A stretch of 64,000 bases of DNA from Trebonia kvetii. GTDB lineage: Bacteria > Actinomycetota > Actinomycetes > Streptosporangiales > Streptosporangiaceae. Positions 27,708 through 36,716 of this stretch are shown here, piece after piece. The stretch is from NCBI RefSeq assembly GCF_007827045.1, contig NZ_RPFW01000006.1, positions 310,001-374,000 of the forward strand, read 5' to 3'. Within the stretch, counting starts at the first letter, position 1, and each line of letters opens with the position of its first letter. The notes under the pieces were generated by a model. It was not told where the DNA came from. It saw nothing but the letters and a program-made list of their open reading frames with translations, and searched no databases. A program made the position numbers and the translations under genes.

Positions 27708-28649
27708 TTACGCGTGCGCGTGCTGGCGCTCGGCCAGCCAGCGCTCCGCGTCGATCGCGGCCGAGCAACCGCTGCCCGCCGCGGTGATGGCCTGCCGGTA
27801 CACGTGGTCAACCACGTCGCCGCAGGCGAAGACCCCGTCGATGGCGGTTCTGGTGGACCGGCCCTCGACCTCCAGGTAGCCGTCGGGGTTGGTGGCGAGC
27901 TGCCCGGCGAACAGCTCGCTGCGCGGCGAATGGCCGATCGCGATGAACACGCCGCCGACCGGAAGCACGGTCTCCTCGCCGCTGTGCACGTTGCGCACCC
28001 GCAGCCCGCAGACCTTCCCGTCGCCCTCCATGGAGACGACGTCGCTGTCCCACTGGAACTTGATCTTCGGGTTGGCGAACGCGCGCTCCTGCATGATCTT
28101 GGAGGCGCGCAGCGTGTCGCGCCGGTGCACGAGCGTCACCGACTTGCCGAACCTGGTGAGGAACAACGCCTCCTCCAGGGCCGAGTCACCGCCGCCGATT
28201 ACCGCGATGTCCTGCTCACGGAAGAAGAAGCCGTCACAGGTCGCGCACCAGGAGACGCCGTGTCCCGACAGCGTCTTCTCACCGGGAACCCCGAGCTCCT
28301 TGTACCTGGAGCCGGTAGCGATGATCACGGCATTGGCCAGGTAGGTGTCGGTCTCGGTCTTCACGACCTTCGGCGAGACGGTCAGGTCAACCTCGACAAC
28401 GTCGTCGGAAACCAGCTCGGCGCCGAATCGCTCCGCCTGCTTGCGCAGCGAGTCCATCAGCTCCGGGCCCATGATCCCGTCCGGGAAGCCGGGGAAGTTC
28501 TCCACATCGGTGGTCTGCATCAGCGCGCCGCCCGCGGTCACGGACCCCTCGAAGAGCAGCGGCTGGAGCTTGGCCCGAGCCGAATAGATGGCGGCGGTGT
28601 AACCCGCCGGGCCAGAGCCGATAATGATGACATCGCGTACGTCGGTCAC
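27708..28649 (-). CDS. trxB: Thioredoxin reductase
   Basis: A 313-residue NADPH/FAD flavoenzyme that reduces thioredoxin. FAD motif IIGSGPAGYTAAIYSAR, redox-active CATC (SWCATCDGFFF), NADPH motif VIGGGDSALEEALFL with HRRD, and FAD motif II GVFACGDVVD...QAITAAGSG are all present. Length and residues are standard. Together with trxA it should supply reducing power in the cytoplasm. Confidence 0.97.
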   Translation of the reverse strand: MTDVRDVIIIGSGPAGYTAAIYSARAKLQPLLFEGSVTAGGALMQTTDVENFPGFPDGIMGPELMDSLRKQAERFGAELVSDDVVEVDLTVSPKVVKTETDTYLANAVIIATGSRYKELGVPGEKTLSGHGVSWCATCDGFFFREQDIAVIGGGDSALEEALFLTRFGKSVTLVHRRDTLRASKIMQERAFANPKIKFQWDSDVVSMEGDGKVCGLRVRNVHSGEETVLPVGGVFIAIGHSPRSELFAGQLATNPDGYLEVEGRSTRTAIDGVFACGDVVDHVYRQAITAAGSGCSAAIDAERWLAERQHAHA

Positions 28650-28713
28650 TTAGCCGAGCCTCCTCAAGAATGCTTACTCGCTAACCGATCCTAGGGCGCG
28701 AAGATTCCCGGGT

Positions 28714-29640
28714 TCAGCCCGCCAGCGATGCCGATGCGATCAGGTCTAGGTGCTGCGCCGTGCAGTCCAGTCCCACCACCCACACGTGTGTCGAAGTGGC
28801 AATCACGTAGGCAGGCGTTCCCTGATAGGTGGCCAGGTCGATGAGGCGAGGTGCCGCCCCTCCGGTGAAATGCGCCACGCAGCTATGCAGGCTCGGCGGG
28901 AGGGCGGCCAGGCTGTAGAACTGGCCGGCGGGGGCCGTGCTGGCGGGGGCGGCCGTGATGGTAGCCGGCGCCGATGCCGACGCTGCACTAGAGCTCGGTG
29001 TAGTCGCCGACGGGACCGCCGCTGGAACCGATGCCCTCTTTGCTGCCGCTATCACGGTCTGTACCTGTTCAGCGAGAGTCGCTTGCCGGTAATCCGTACC
29101 GCTCTGGATGAGTGCGAAGCCTGCCGTAGAGGCCGCGCTACCCTCGGCTGCCCGACCCGACGAGGCGCTGTACTGGGGTCCCCCCACGGCCCCCGCCGCC
29201 GCGCTCGACGCTGCCGACGGCGCGGATGCCGCGGACGAGCTTGATGACTGGCCCCCAGCGAGGGATATGGCGTAACCGAGTCCTGAGAACAGCAGGATGG
29301 CGACCAGTGGCCCGGCGACCATGGCCGGCCGGATCCGGTCGAACCGCCCGACCCGGTAGACGCCGCGCCTCACGCGTGCCCGCGCCGGTGCGGGACGAAG
29401 GATCCGGGGACCATCGGGCTCTGGCGCGCGAGCGGGTGAGCCCTCGCCGCGTGCCGCCGACTCCGCCGCGAGCGCCGCGATGATCCGGGACTCGATGGCG
29501 CCGGGCAGGACGGGGGCGGACACGGTCGCGAGGAACGCGGCGACCTCAGCCAGCCGCACGTCGGTTTCCTCGTCCAGCTCTTCCGCGTCCAGTTCCGCGT
29601 CCTCCGGATCTTCCCATCCGGGCGGCCATTCCCTGCTCAT
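28714..29640 (-). CDS. Putative membrane anti-sigma factor for SigM
   Basis: 308 residues. The N-terminal ~75 residues are acidic (EDAELDAEELDEETDVRLAEVAAFLATV), then a basic stretch, one membrane helix (MVAGPLVAILLFSGLGYAI) at about residues 105-125, and a Ser/Ala-rich extracytoplasmic part ending in a compact domain (LPPSLHSCVAHFTGG ... AYVIATSTHVWVVGLDC). No ZAS zinc motif is visible. The role is inferred from position: it overlaps sigM by four bases (ATGA), the place held by the SigM partner in actinobacteria. Confidence 0.7.
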   Translation of the reverse strand: MSREWPPGWEDPEDAELDAEELDEETDVRLAEVAAFLATVSAPVLPGAIESRIIAALAAESAARGEGSPARAPEPDGPRILRPAPARARVRRGVYRVGRFDRIRPAMVAGPLVAILLFSGLGYAISLAGGQSSSSSAASAPSAASSAAAGAVGGPQYSASSGRAAEGSAASTAGFALIQSGTDYRQATLAEQVQTVIAAAKRASVPAAVPSATTPSSSAASASAPATITAAPASTAPAGQFYSLAALPPSLHSCVAHFTGGAAPRLIDLATYQGTPAYVIATSTHVWVVGLDCTAQHLDLIASASLAG

Positions 29641-30269
29641 GCGCCTCCTCCCTGCTCAGATGAGACGCCGTCGGCGACCGGTCGGTTCCCCTTCCCGGGA
29701 TAATTGGCGCGCAAATGCGAAAGGTAGGGCACTAGTTTCATCCTGCCCCGTGCGCACCTACTCTTCACTGTGCCCTCGGAGACCCCGAGAATCACGGCCG
29801 CATCGGAAACCTGGTAGCCGAGCATGTCCACCAGGACCAGCGCGGCGCGCTGCGGCGGCGGCAGCATGTGCAGGGCCGCGTCCACGTCGAGGCGGGAGTC
29901 CGTGTACGCGGCGCTGTCCACGCCGTGCCGCGCCTCGGGGACAGGCAGTTCGTCGGGGTCGCCCGACCAGGTCGTCGTGCGCGACCCGCGGCGCCGCAGC
30001 AGGTCGAGCGAGGCGTTGACCACGATCCGGTGCAGCCAGGTGGTCACCGCGGAGTCGCCGCGGAAGTCGCCGGCCCGCCGGAACGCCGCGATCATCGCGT
30101 CCTGGAGCGCGTCCGCCGCGTCGTCGGGATCGCAGGTGATGCGCAGCGCCACGGCCCAGAGCCGGTCCTTGTGCCGCTTAAATAGCTGCCCGAAGGCGTC
30201 GGCATTGCCCTCCACGTGCCGCCGGAGCAGCACTCCGTCTGTAGGCTCGCCGGGAGCCAGGCCCGACAT
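29637..30269 (-). CDS. sigM: ECF sigma factor SigM
   Basis: A 210-residue ECF sigma factor. Region 2 is seen in DAFGQLFKRHKDRLWAVALRITCDPDDAADALQDAMIAAFRRAGDFRGDSAVTTWL in successive segments, and region 4 in LPPPQRAALVLVDMLGYQVSDAAVILGVSEGTVKSRCARGR. Regions 1.1 and 3 are lacking, as expected. It overlaps the putative anti-sigma factor. The pseudokinase, murJ, trxB-trxA and this gene form the conserved sigM neighbourhood. Confidence 0.92.
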   Translation of the reverse strand: MSGLAPGEPTDGVLLRRHVEGNADAFGQLFKRHKDRLWAVALRITCDPDDAADALQDAMIAAFRRAGDFRGDSAVTTWLHRIVVNASLDLLRRRGSRTTTWSGDPDELPVPEARHGVDSAAYTDSRLDVDAALHMLPPPQRAALVLVDMLGYQVSDAAVILGVSEGTVKSRCARGRMKLVPYLSHLRANYPGKGNRPVADGVSSEQGGGA

Positions 30270-30287
30270 CGGCGATCCCCGCCCCCG

Positions 30288-31961
30288 TCAGGAGGATCCG
30301 GAGGCGGCGCTGCCGCGCACCACGACGTTGTAAATGGAGGCCTGGTAATACGTGTGCCCTGGTTTGGCACCAGAGGGCGTCTTCGGCAGCTTGGGCAGGC
30401 TTGTGAGCCAGATCAGCACGTAACGGCCGGTGGCCGGGCTGCTGACGGGGAAGTCGTGCTTGCCTGTCGCTGAGGCGGACGGCGACACTCGCGTGAAGTT
30501 GCTCAGCGCGCCCTTCGACATGGCAGCGGAGTTGCCGAGGTAGATCTCGGCCGTCGTGGCGCCGTCCGTGCCGAACAGCACCTCGACCTGGCTGAGCCGC
30601 ACCTGCTTGCCCATGTCGATGAGCAGCCCGGTTCCCGTTTTGATTCCGCCGAACTTCGGGTTGTCGAGGTAATAGGACGTCGCCCAGGCGGTCGAGAGGC
30701 TGCCGTCGATCGCCTGCTGTGCCGTGGAGCCGTCCTCGTTGTCCGTGCCGAGGATGTTGAACGTGCTCACCCCGGTCGGCGTGAGCACCGTGCTCCCCGC
30801 CGCGGCGGGTGCCGAAGTGGACGGGTGCGAGCCACCGCCCGCCGACGGCGTCCCGGACTTGCGGAAACCGATTGCCCACACCGTTGCCCCGATCACGGCG
30901 AGCACGAGCACTATGACGACCGCGAGCATGACCCGGCTTGGGCCGCCGCGCTCGCGGCCCTGGAAGTCGGCCGCGGGCCGCTGCGCCCCGGTGTACTGCG
31001 CGCCTCCGCCGTAGGCCGCCATCGGGAACGCGCTGGACGGCGGCGGATACGGGGCGGTGCCGCCGTGCCCGCGGTCTGTCTGCCAGGTGTCGGGGTTGTT
31101 CGGGTCCGCGTAGCCGTAGCCCTCATAGCCGCGCCGGTCCTGGTACCCAGGAGGTGCGGCTGGTGCGGGCTCGGGGAGCGGCGGCGGCGGTGCCACCATG
31201 GCGAGGGCGTCCGCGAAATCGCCTGGCGACTGGATCGGCGGGCCCTGCCTGGTGGGACGCTGCAGCAAGGCGCGGGTGATCACGCTGTCGAGTGGGGACG
31301 AGACGTCGGCGGAGACCTGGCGCGGCGTGCAGACCACGCCATCGGAAACGGGAGCGGCGGGCAGCCTGGTCGGCTCTTCCCCCGGCCAGTAGCCGGTGAG
31401 CGCCGCGTAGAGCAGCGCGGCAAGGGCTGTCGTGTCCGCGACCGACGGGTCGTGGGCCGCGGGACCGGTCAGGCCATCGCCGGCCAGCGCGGCGTCGATG
31501 CCAAGCCCGGTGATCTTGACGCCACTGCCGCGGGTCCAGCGGACGGCGTCCGGTGTCAGCCGCAGGTGGGCCTGGCCGACGGCATGGGCGCCGGCGATGG
31601 CCCGGGACGCGTCACTGATCAGCGAGCAGGCGCGGGCCGGCTCGAGCGTCCCGCCGTCGAGCATGTCGCCGAGTGAGTCGCCGCCCACCCATTCGAGCAC
31701 TATGTAGGCCTGGCCGCCGCCGTCCTCGACGTCGAAGACCTGGGCCATGCGCGGGTCCGTCAGCCTGCTCGCCGCGCGGGCGGCGGTGACGACCTGCGAG
31801 ATCCTGGGGAAGCCCTGCGCGAACGTGAGAACCGAGACCGGACGCGCCAGCGTCTCGTCGATGGCCTTCCACTGGGTCCAGCCATTGCCCGCCGACACCT
31901 GGTCGACGAGCCTGTAGCGTCCGGCGAGCCGGGTGCCTGGTTCAGAGATGTACGTGCTCAT
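30288..31961 (-). CDS. Membrane pseudokinase with discoidin-like extracellular domain
   Basis: 557 residues. The N-terminal ~260 residues have a Ser/Thr-kinase fold (TRLAGRYRLVDQVSAGNGWTQWKAID; IVLEWVGGDSLGDML). The VAVK lysine is replaced (RPVSVL), the catalytic loop reads HLRLTPDAVRW instead of HRD..N, and DFG is GLG, so it cannot be an ordinary active kinase. A Pro/Tyr/Gly linker follows, then one membrane helix (MLAVVIVLVLAVIGATVWAIGF) and a C-terminal galactose-binding-like domain (AQQAIDGSLSTAWATSYY). The kinase part matches the domain fused to MurJ in mycobacteria. ATG 31961 has a poor ribosome site. Confidence 0.85.
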   Translation of the reverse strand: MSTYISEPGTRLAGRYRLVDQVSAGNGWTQWKAIDETLARPVSVLTFAQGFPRISQVVTAARAASRLTDPRMAQVFDVEDGGGQAYIVLEWVGGDSLGDMLDGGTLEPARACSLISDASRAIAGAHAVGQAHLRLTPDAVRWTRGSGVKITGLGIDAALAGDGLTGPAAHDPSVADTTALAALLYAALTGYWPGEEPTRLPAAPVSDGVVCTPRQVSADVSSPLDSVITRALLQRPTRQGPPIQSPGDFADALAMVAPPPPLPEPAPAAPPGYQDRRGYEGYGYADPNNPDTWQTDRGHGGTAPYPPPSSAFPMAAYGGGAQYTGAQRPAADFQGRERGGPSRVMLAVVIVLVLAVIGATVWAIGFRKSGTPSAGGGSHPSTSAPAAAGSTVLTPTGVSTFNILGTDNEDGSTAQQAIDGSLSTAWATSYYLDNPKFGGIKTGTGLLIDMGKQVRLSQVEVLFGTDGATTAEIYLGNSAAMSKGALSNFTRVSPSASATGKHDFPVSSPATGRYVLIWLTSLPKLPKTPSGAKPGHTYYQASIYNVVVRGSAASGSS

Positions 31962-32101
31962 ACGTCGCGTCAAGAGCGGAGCCGGCTCTCGGCCTCCTTC
32001 CAGCCCCGGGAAATACCACGGTCACCGTCCCATGGTAATGTGCGCCACTCGTGGTAACCCGGCGACCGGCGCAAGGCGCTCCACAGGCCGCCCTAACGTT
32101 A

Positions 32102-32127
32102 TATGCGACTACTGCCAATGTCGCATA
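32102..32127. repeat. Inverted repeat between murJ and pseudokinase genes
   Basis: TATGCGAC (32102-32109) and GTCGCATA (32120-32127) are exact inverted copies with a 10-base spacer in the 262-base gap upstream of the pseudokinase. The spacing suits a dimeric regulator site rather than a terminator. Confidence 0.4.
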
Positions 32128-32223
32128 CCCGGACACGCCGTGCACGCGCGGGTTCGGCCGTGTACCCCAGATGTTCGGCAACCGGTCACCGCCCCGTCAT
32201 CGCAACTCGCGTCATCCCGTTGC

Positions 32224-34470
32224 CTACCCGAATCTGCCGAGAACGGTCCGCATCAGAGTGCGGTATTCCTCGATGCCGAAAATCCGGCAGCAGAGCGCGT
32301 AGAGCAGCAACGCCCCGCCGCCTCCAACTACCGTGACCACCAGGCCGTAAACGGCTCCCTGGTGCAAGAACGAGCCCACCACCGCCATGACTACGAAGGC
32401 GAACAGCAGGCCGGGCAGGGTGGCGAGGAGCATGCGGACAAGCGACCTGGTGATCCGCCAGCCGTCGAGCGAGCCCACCCGTCGCAGCAGCAGCGGCCAG
32501 GCGATGATCGCGCCGGCCAGCGTCATGATGTCAAAGGCGAAGGCGAGCCCGATCACGATGTGCGGGGGCGACAGCGCCACCCGCGCCACCATGTAGCCGA
32601 TCACGCCGACCACGAGCATGAGCATGCCGATGACGGCAGGGGTCTTGCTCTCGTGGAACGAGTAGAACACCCGCAGCTGCAGCTGCGTCAGCATGAACGG
32701 CAGCAGGCCGAGGCAGAACGCGCCGAACACTTCGCCGATGTACCTGGCATCCTGCACACTGGTCTGCTGCCCATGGGCGAACAGGAACTCGCACAACGGC
32801 GAGCCGAGCACCGCGAGGAACACCGCGGCCGGCACCACGATCACCGACGCCAGCCGCACGCCCTTGGAGAAGTCTTCGCGGACCAGGGAGTACCGCCGGT
32901 CATTGGCATGACCGCTCATCCGCGGCAGCAGCGCGCTGATGACGGAGATGCCAACGATGGCGTACGGCAGCTGGAACAGCTGATACGCGTTGGCATAGGC
33001 GGAGATTCCGTTGCTGGCGGGCGCGGAGTTCGCCACCCGTGTCACCACCAGGTTGCCGAGCCACTGGGTGAACACGTAGCCGAACATCCAGCCCGACATC
33101 CGCCCGATCTCGCCGATCTCGGCCCGCCGGAAGTCGAAGACCAGTCGCATGCTGAACCCGGCGCGCCACATCACCGGGAACAGCGCGATCGACTGGATCA
33201 CGATGCCGAGCGTGGTGCCGATACCAAGCAGGGCGACGCCGTAGCTGGAGATGGTGGCGGAACTGGCGCCCGGCCTCCCGACGGTCACGATGAAGATGAG
33301 GACGACGAGGATCACCACGACGTTGTTGATGACCGGCGTCCACATGTTGGCGCCGAACCGGCCGCGCACGTTGAGGATGGCGCCGAGCAGCGAGTCCATC
33401 CCGTAGAAGAAGATCTGCGCGATGAAGAAGTAGGCGAACACCACCGTGAGGTGATATTCGTTCGGCCGCGACAGGTTGCCGCCATAGAGGCTGGCGATCG
33501 GCTGGGCGAACAGGGTGGCGACGACGGTCACCAGCAGCAGGCAGATCACGCCGAATGAGTAGATCCGCCGCGCGTACCCCTCGCCCCGGTCCGGGTCCTC
33601 CTTGGCGGCGCGGACCAGCATGGGCACCACGACCGAGGTGAAGACGCCGCCGAGCATCAGGTAGTAGATGGTGTTCGGCAGCGTGTTGGCCGTGTTGTAG
33701 GCGTTGGCGGTGGTACCCAAGCCGAGCGCGTACAGGAGCACGAATGTGCGCAGGAACCCGGTCCCTCTGGACACCACCGTGCCGAGCGCCATCGCCTTGC
33801 TCGACCTGGCGAGGTTCGGTGAAGTGTCCGCGGCTCGCTGCGGCCCGGTCGAGGGCAGGCCGGTATCCGGCTCGAGGACTCTGGTCCTGTTGTCCTGGTC
33901 GGCCTGCGGCGCGTCGCGGTCGGCCGGCACGAACCGCGGCGCCGGCCGGGGCGGCGCCCCGGGGAAGTCGAATGGCTGGAACGACGGCTGCGGGTAGCCG
34001 GCGGGCACCGGGGGCAGGAACGCCGTCGGCGCCGGCGAGGGCCGCTCGCGGCCGCCCGCTGGCGGCACGTAGTCCTCGCGTGGCGTGAAGCTCGGCCGCG
34101 GACTGCCGCCCCTGCCACGGCCGTGCCGTGGTCCCTGCCGGTCGCCTTCCGATGGCTGGCGCGGGGTAAACGAAGGCCCCTGCGCTGCGCCCCGTGGCGG
34201 CGGCGGTGGCGGCGGGTACGGCTGCTGTCCGCCCGGCGGGAATCCCGGCGGCGGGGGCCTGAAGGACGGCTGCTGCGGTGGCGGCGCCACGTCGTATGGC
34301 TGCGCGCCGTGCGGCGGCGGCGCGTCGTATGGCTGCTGCTGGGCTGGCGGCGGCGGCGGTGGCGGCGGGTAGGGCTGCTCCCGCGGCGTGAAGCGAGGCT
34401 GACCCGATTCCTGCGGGTCATTGTCATCGGGGAATGGCGGCCCGCCGGCGGGCCTCGTCGGCCTGGTCAT
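32224..34470 (-). CDS. murJ: Lipid II flippase MurJ (MviN)
   Basis: 748 residues. The first ~215 residues are a Pro/Gln/Gly-rich, repeat-containing cytoplasmic extension with runs of eight prolines and PRFTPRE-like units. The flippase core follows (SSKAMALGTVVSRGTGFLRTFVL, NTANTLPNTIYYLMLGGVFTSVVVPML) with 14 predicted helices and conserved MOP-superfamily residues. It flips lipid II across the membrane for peptidoglycan synthesis. Unlike in mycobacteria, it has no C-terminal pseudokinase; that domain is a separate gene just downstream. The start overlaps the DUF6049 stop (ATGA). Confidence 0.95.
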   Translation of the reverse strand: MTRPTRPAGGPPFPDDNDPQESGQPRFTPREQPYPPPPPPPPAQQQPYDAPPPHGAQPYDVAPPPQQPSFRPPPPGFPPGGQQPYPPPPPPPRGAAQGPSFTPRQPSEGDRQGPRHGRGRGGSPRPSFTPREDYVPPAGGRERPSPAPTAFLPPVPAGYPQPSFQPFDFPGAPPRPAPRFVPADRDAPQADQDNRTRVLEPDTGLPSTGPQRAADTSPNLARSSKAMALGTVVSRGTGFLRTFVLLYALGLGTTANAYNTANTLPNTIYYLMLGGVFTSVVVPMLVRAAKEDPDRGEGYARRIYSFGVICLLLVTVVATLFAQPIASLYGGNLSRPNEYHLTVVFAYFFIAQIFFYGMDSLLGAILNVRGRFGANMWTPVINNVVVILVVLIFIVTVGRPGASSATISSYGVALLGIGTTLGIVIQSIALFPVMWRAGFSMRLVFDFRRAEIGEIGRMSGWMFGYVFTQWLGNLVVTRVANSAPASNGISAYANAYQLFQLPYAIVGISVISALLPRMSGHANDRRYSLVREDFSKGVRLASVIVVPAAVFLAVLGSPLCEFLFAHGQQTSVQDARYIGEVFGAFCLGLLPFMLTQLQLRVFYSFHESKTPAVIGMLMLVVGVIGYMVARVALSPPHIVIGLAFAFDIMTLAGAIIAWPLLLRRVGSLDGWRITRSLVRMLLATLPGLLFAFVVMAVVGSFLHQGAVYGLVVTVVGGGGALLLYALCCRIFGIEEYRTLMRTVLGRFG

Positions 34471-36674
34471 CCGGCGCCTCCAGCATTGGCGGTATCGTCA
34501 GGGCTGCCACGGTGTCCGCCGGCGGCGTTCCGCTTCCTGCGCAACCGGTACGCCGACGTAAGCACGAGAATCCCCAGTGCGGCGCCGATGATGATGAGCA
34601 GCGACCTGCCGAATCGCGTCACCTCGACGCTCAGTGGCCGTGCCGTCCCCAGTGGCGACCCGTTCTGTGTCACCAACTGTAGCTGCACTGTGGTAGTTCC
34701 TATGGTGCCGGAATGCAACGCAAGCCGGACAGTGCCCGTCTGGTGCGGCGGCACGTTGAGGGGCTTCGACAAGGAGCCCACCTCGAGCTGGCTGCCCTCC
34801 GGCGCCGTCGCCACCACCCGGACCTGAACCGGCCAGGTGAGGCCGTTGAGCACAGACACCGGTGCTTCGCCAGTTGTCCCGGCAAGCAGGACCTTCTGGC
34901 TCGTGATGATCTTGACCTTGTTTTCCGAGTCAGCGAGGTAGCCGGACAGCATCGTCGTCGCCAGCGCCCCGGCCGGCTCGCCCGCGCCGCGCCATGCCGA
35001 AGACGCGGTCGCGGCCACCGCCGCCGCGAGACGGTTCGTCATCGGGACGGTCGGCTGGTAGAGAAGGTTCTTGAACAGCGAGGCGCTGTTGCCGACCGTC
35101 CGGACCTGGTCCAGGTAGGAAGCGGACAACTCGGCCCCGCTGACCTGCTTCGCCTTCAGCGGCCTGGACGGCACGTGCGCCGCCTGGCCGGCGAGCGCGT
35201 GCAGGGACACCGCGTGCAGCCACGGCTCCCGCGTGACGGAGAGCAGCCCGTTGGCCTCGGCCGGCGAGGGGTCCCAGCCGGCCGGCGGCGCGACGACCAG
35301 GGTACGCGCCAGGCTAGGACCCTCATTCATGATCATCGCGGTCTGCGCGAGGAAGTCCTGGATGAGGGCGAACTGCTTGGCCGCCGACGCCGACGACGAG
35401 GCGGTGCCGAGCAGGGTGGTCAGCCTCGAGTCGGCGAGCAGCACGGGGACCGACTTCCCGGTGTCGCTCGTCGTCCGGCTGAGCGCGTCGTCCCAGCCAT
35501 CTGCCGATGGCCGCGCGTGTGCCTCGCCGCTTGCCAGCACCAGGGTGTTGATTCCCGCGTCGTTCGCGAGGCTGGTCAGCACGCCGCGGTCGGCCAGGCC
35601 GTCGGCCGGCGATGCTGCCCGCAGCACCGCCCCGTCGCCGGTGCCGGTTCCCTTCGGCCCGAACGTATGGGGCAGAATCTGGCCGGCCACGGTCCTTCCT
35701 ACCTGGTAGGCGGACCTGATGTTCGCGTCCATGCCGGCATGGCTGAGCGCCGCGACGTCCACGTTGGCGTAGGAGGTTAGGAAGGCCGGCTGCCCCGCAG
35801 TGGTCCGCTGCAGCTGGAGGAGCCAGTCCGCGGCATCCTTGCTCGGCTTCTCAGCGGACCGCCCGGTGCAATCGGCACCGCCGAAGGTGTGGTAGCCCCT
35901 GGTCATCACCGACACGTCGGACAGCAGTGCCGGGTCAATGCTCCAGGTCAGGTTGTCTTTTTGCGCCCAGGCGGCGCCTGCGTCGAGCAGCGTGGAAAGC
36001 CGGCCGCCCGCGGAAACCGACCCGGCAAGCTCGGAGGTGGTGAGCGTGTTCAAGCACGCCCCCTGCTGCGGTGTGTCGGTGAGCGGCCAGATCCAGGCCA
36101 CCTGAAGCCCAGCCGGCTGCTGCGTCTTGTCGCTTGGCCAGAAGGGCACAAAGGTGCGCGCGGTCTCGCGGTATCGTCCGTCCGCGGTGGCGGCCGAGAC
36201 CCGGACGGGAAATACGCCGAAGTGGTCGTAGTAGACGCCAGCGTCGAATGAAACGGACCAAGAGACGGTAGCGCCGCTGGGAACCGAGGCGATCGTCTCA
36301 GGTAGTCCTGCCGCCTGGATGAGGTAGGGATAGGCATCGCTGTCGGCGAAGGCGGCCATCTCCGCCCGGGTATTGAACACCGACGTGCTGGTGTTCGCCT
36401 GCACGGTGACCCCGGAGACCGCCGAGCCGGTATGGTTGGCAAGCGTCCCGCGCAGCGTGACCGTGGAGTTCTGAGTCGCCGTCCGCGGGGTCATCCCGGT
36501 GATCGAAATCGCGAGGGTGTGCGAGGAAGCCGCAACCGTTCCGGATGATCGTTGTTCGACCTCCGCCGCTGCGGACGCACGCGCGGCGGGGACCGCAAGG
36601 ACCGGGCCGACGGCGACAAGCAACACAGCGATCAGCGTGCCGAGGGCACGAACGACGGAGCGCACGGTTGGCAT
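34467..36674 (-). CDS. DUF6049 family secreted, membrane-anchored protein
   Basis: 735 residues, equivalent by position to M. tuberculosis Rv3909. It has an N-terminal signal segment (ALGTLIAVLLVAVGPVLAVPAARA), a beta-rich N-terminal domain (ISITGMTPRTATQNSTVTLRGTLAN), a large central region (LASGEAHARPSADGW ... ILPHTFGPKG), a late Ig-like domain and one C-terminal membrane helix (LLIIIGAALGILVLTSAYRL) with a short basic tail. It is extracytoplasmic, coupled to murJ by overlap, and probably has a cell-wall role; its mechanism is unknown. Confidence 0.85.
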   Translation of the reverse strand: MPTVRSVVRALGTLIAVLLVAVGPVLAVPAARASAAAEVEQRSSGTVAASSHTLAISITGMTPRTATQNSTVTLRGTLANHTGSAVSGVTVQANTSTSVFNTRAEMAAFADSDAYPYLIQAAGLPETIASVPSGATVSWSVSFDAGVYYDHFGVFPVRVSAATADGRYRETARTFVPFWPSDKTQQPAGLQVAWIWPLTDTPQQGACLNTLTTSELAGSVSAGGRLSTLLDAGAAWAQKDNLTWSIDPALLSDVSVMTRGYHTFGGADCTGRSAEKPSKDAADWLLQLQRTTAGQPAFLTSYANVDVAALSHAGMDANIRSAYQVGRTVAGQILPHTFGPKGTGTGDGAVLRAASPADGLADRGVLTSLANDAGINTLVLASGEAHARPSADGWDDALSRTTSDTGKSVPVLLADSRLTTLLGTASSSASAAKQFALIQDFLAQTAMIMNEGPSLARTLVVAPPAGWDPSPAEANGLLSVTREPWLHAVSLHALAGQAAHVPSRPLKAKQVSGAELSASYLDQVRTVGNSASLFKNLLYQPTVPMTNRLAAAVAATASSAWRGAGEPAGALATTMLSGYLADSENKVKIITSQKVLLAGTTGEAPVSVLNGLTWPVQVRVVATAPEGSQLEVGSLSKPLNVPPHQTGTVRLALHSGTIGTTTVQLQLVTQNGSPLGTARPLSVEVTRFGRSLLIIIGAALGILVLTSAYRLRRKRNAAGGHRGSPDDTANAGGAG

Positions 36675-36716
36675 GTTATGACCGTTCGCCGGAAAGGAAT
36701 GGGCTAGATACCCTCA

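Noticed and set aside
31933..33558. 541-codon plus-strand frame
   Set aside because: Rich in His, Gln, Arg and Asp, typical of an antisense frame. It lies opposite murJ.
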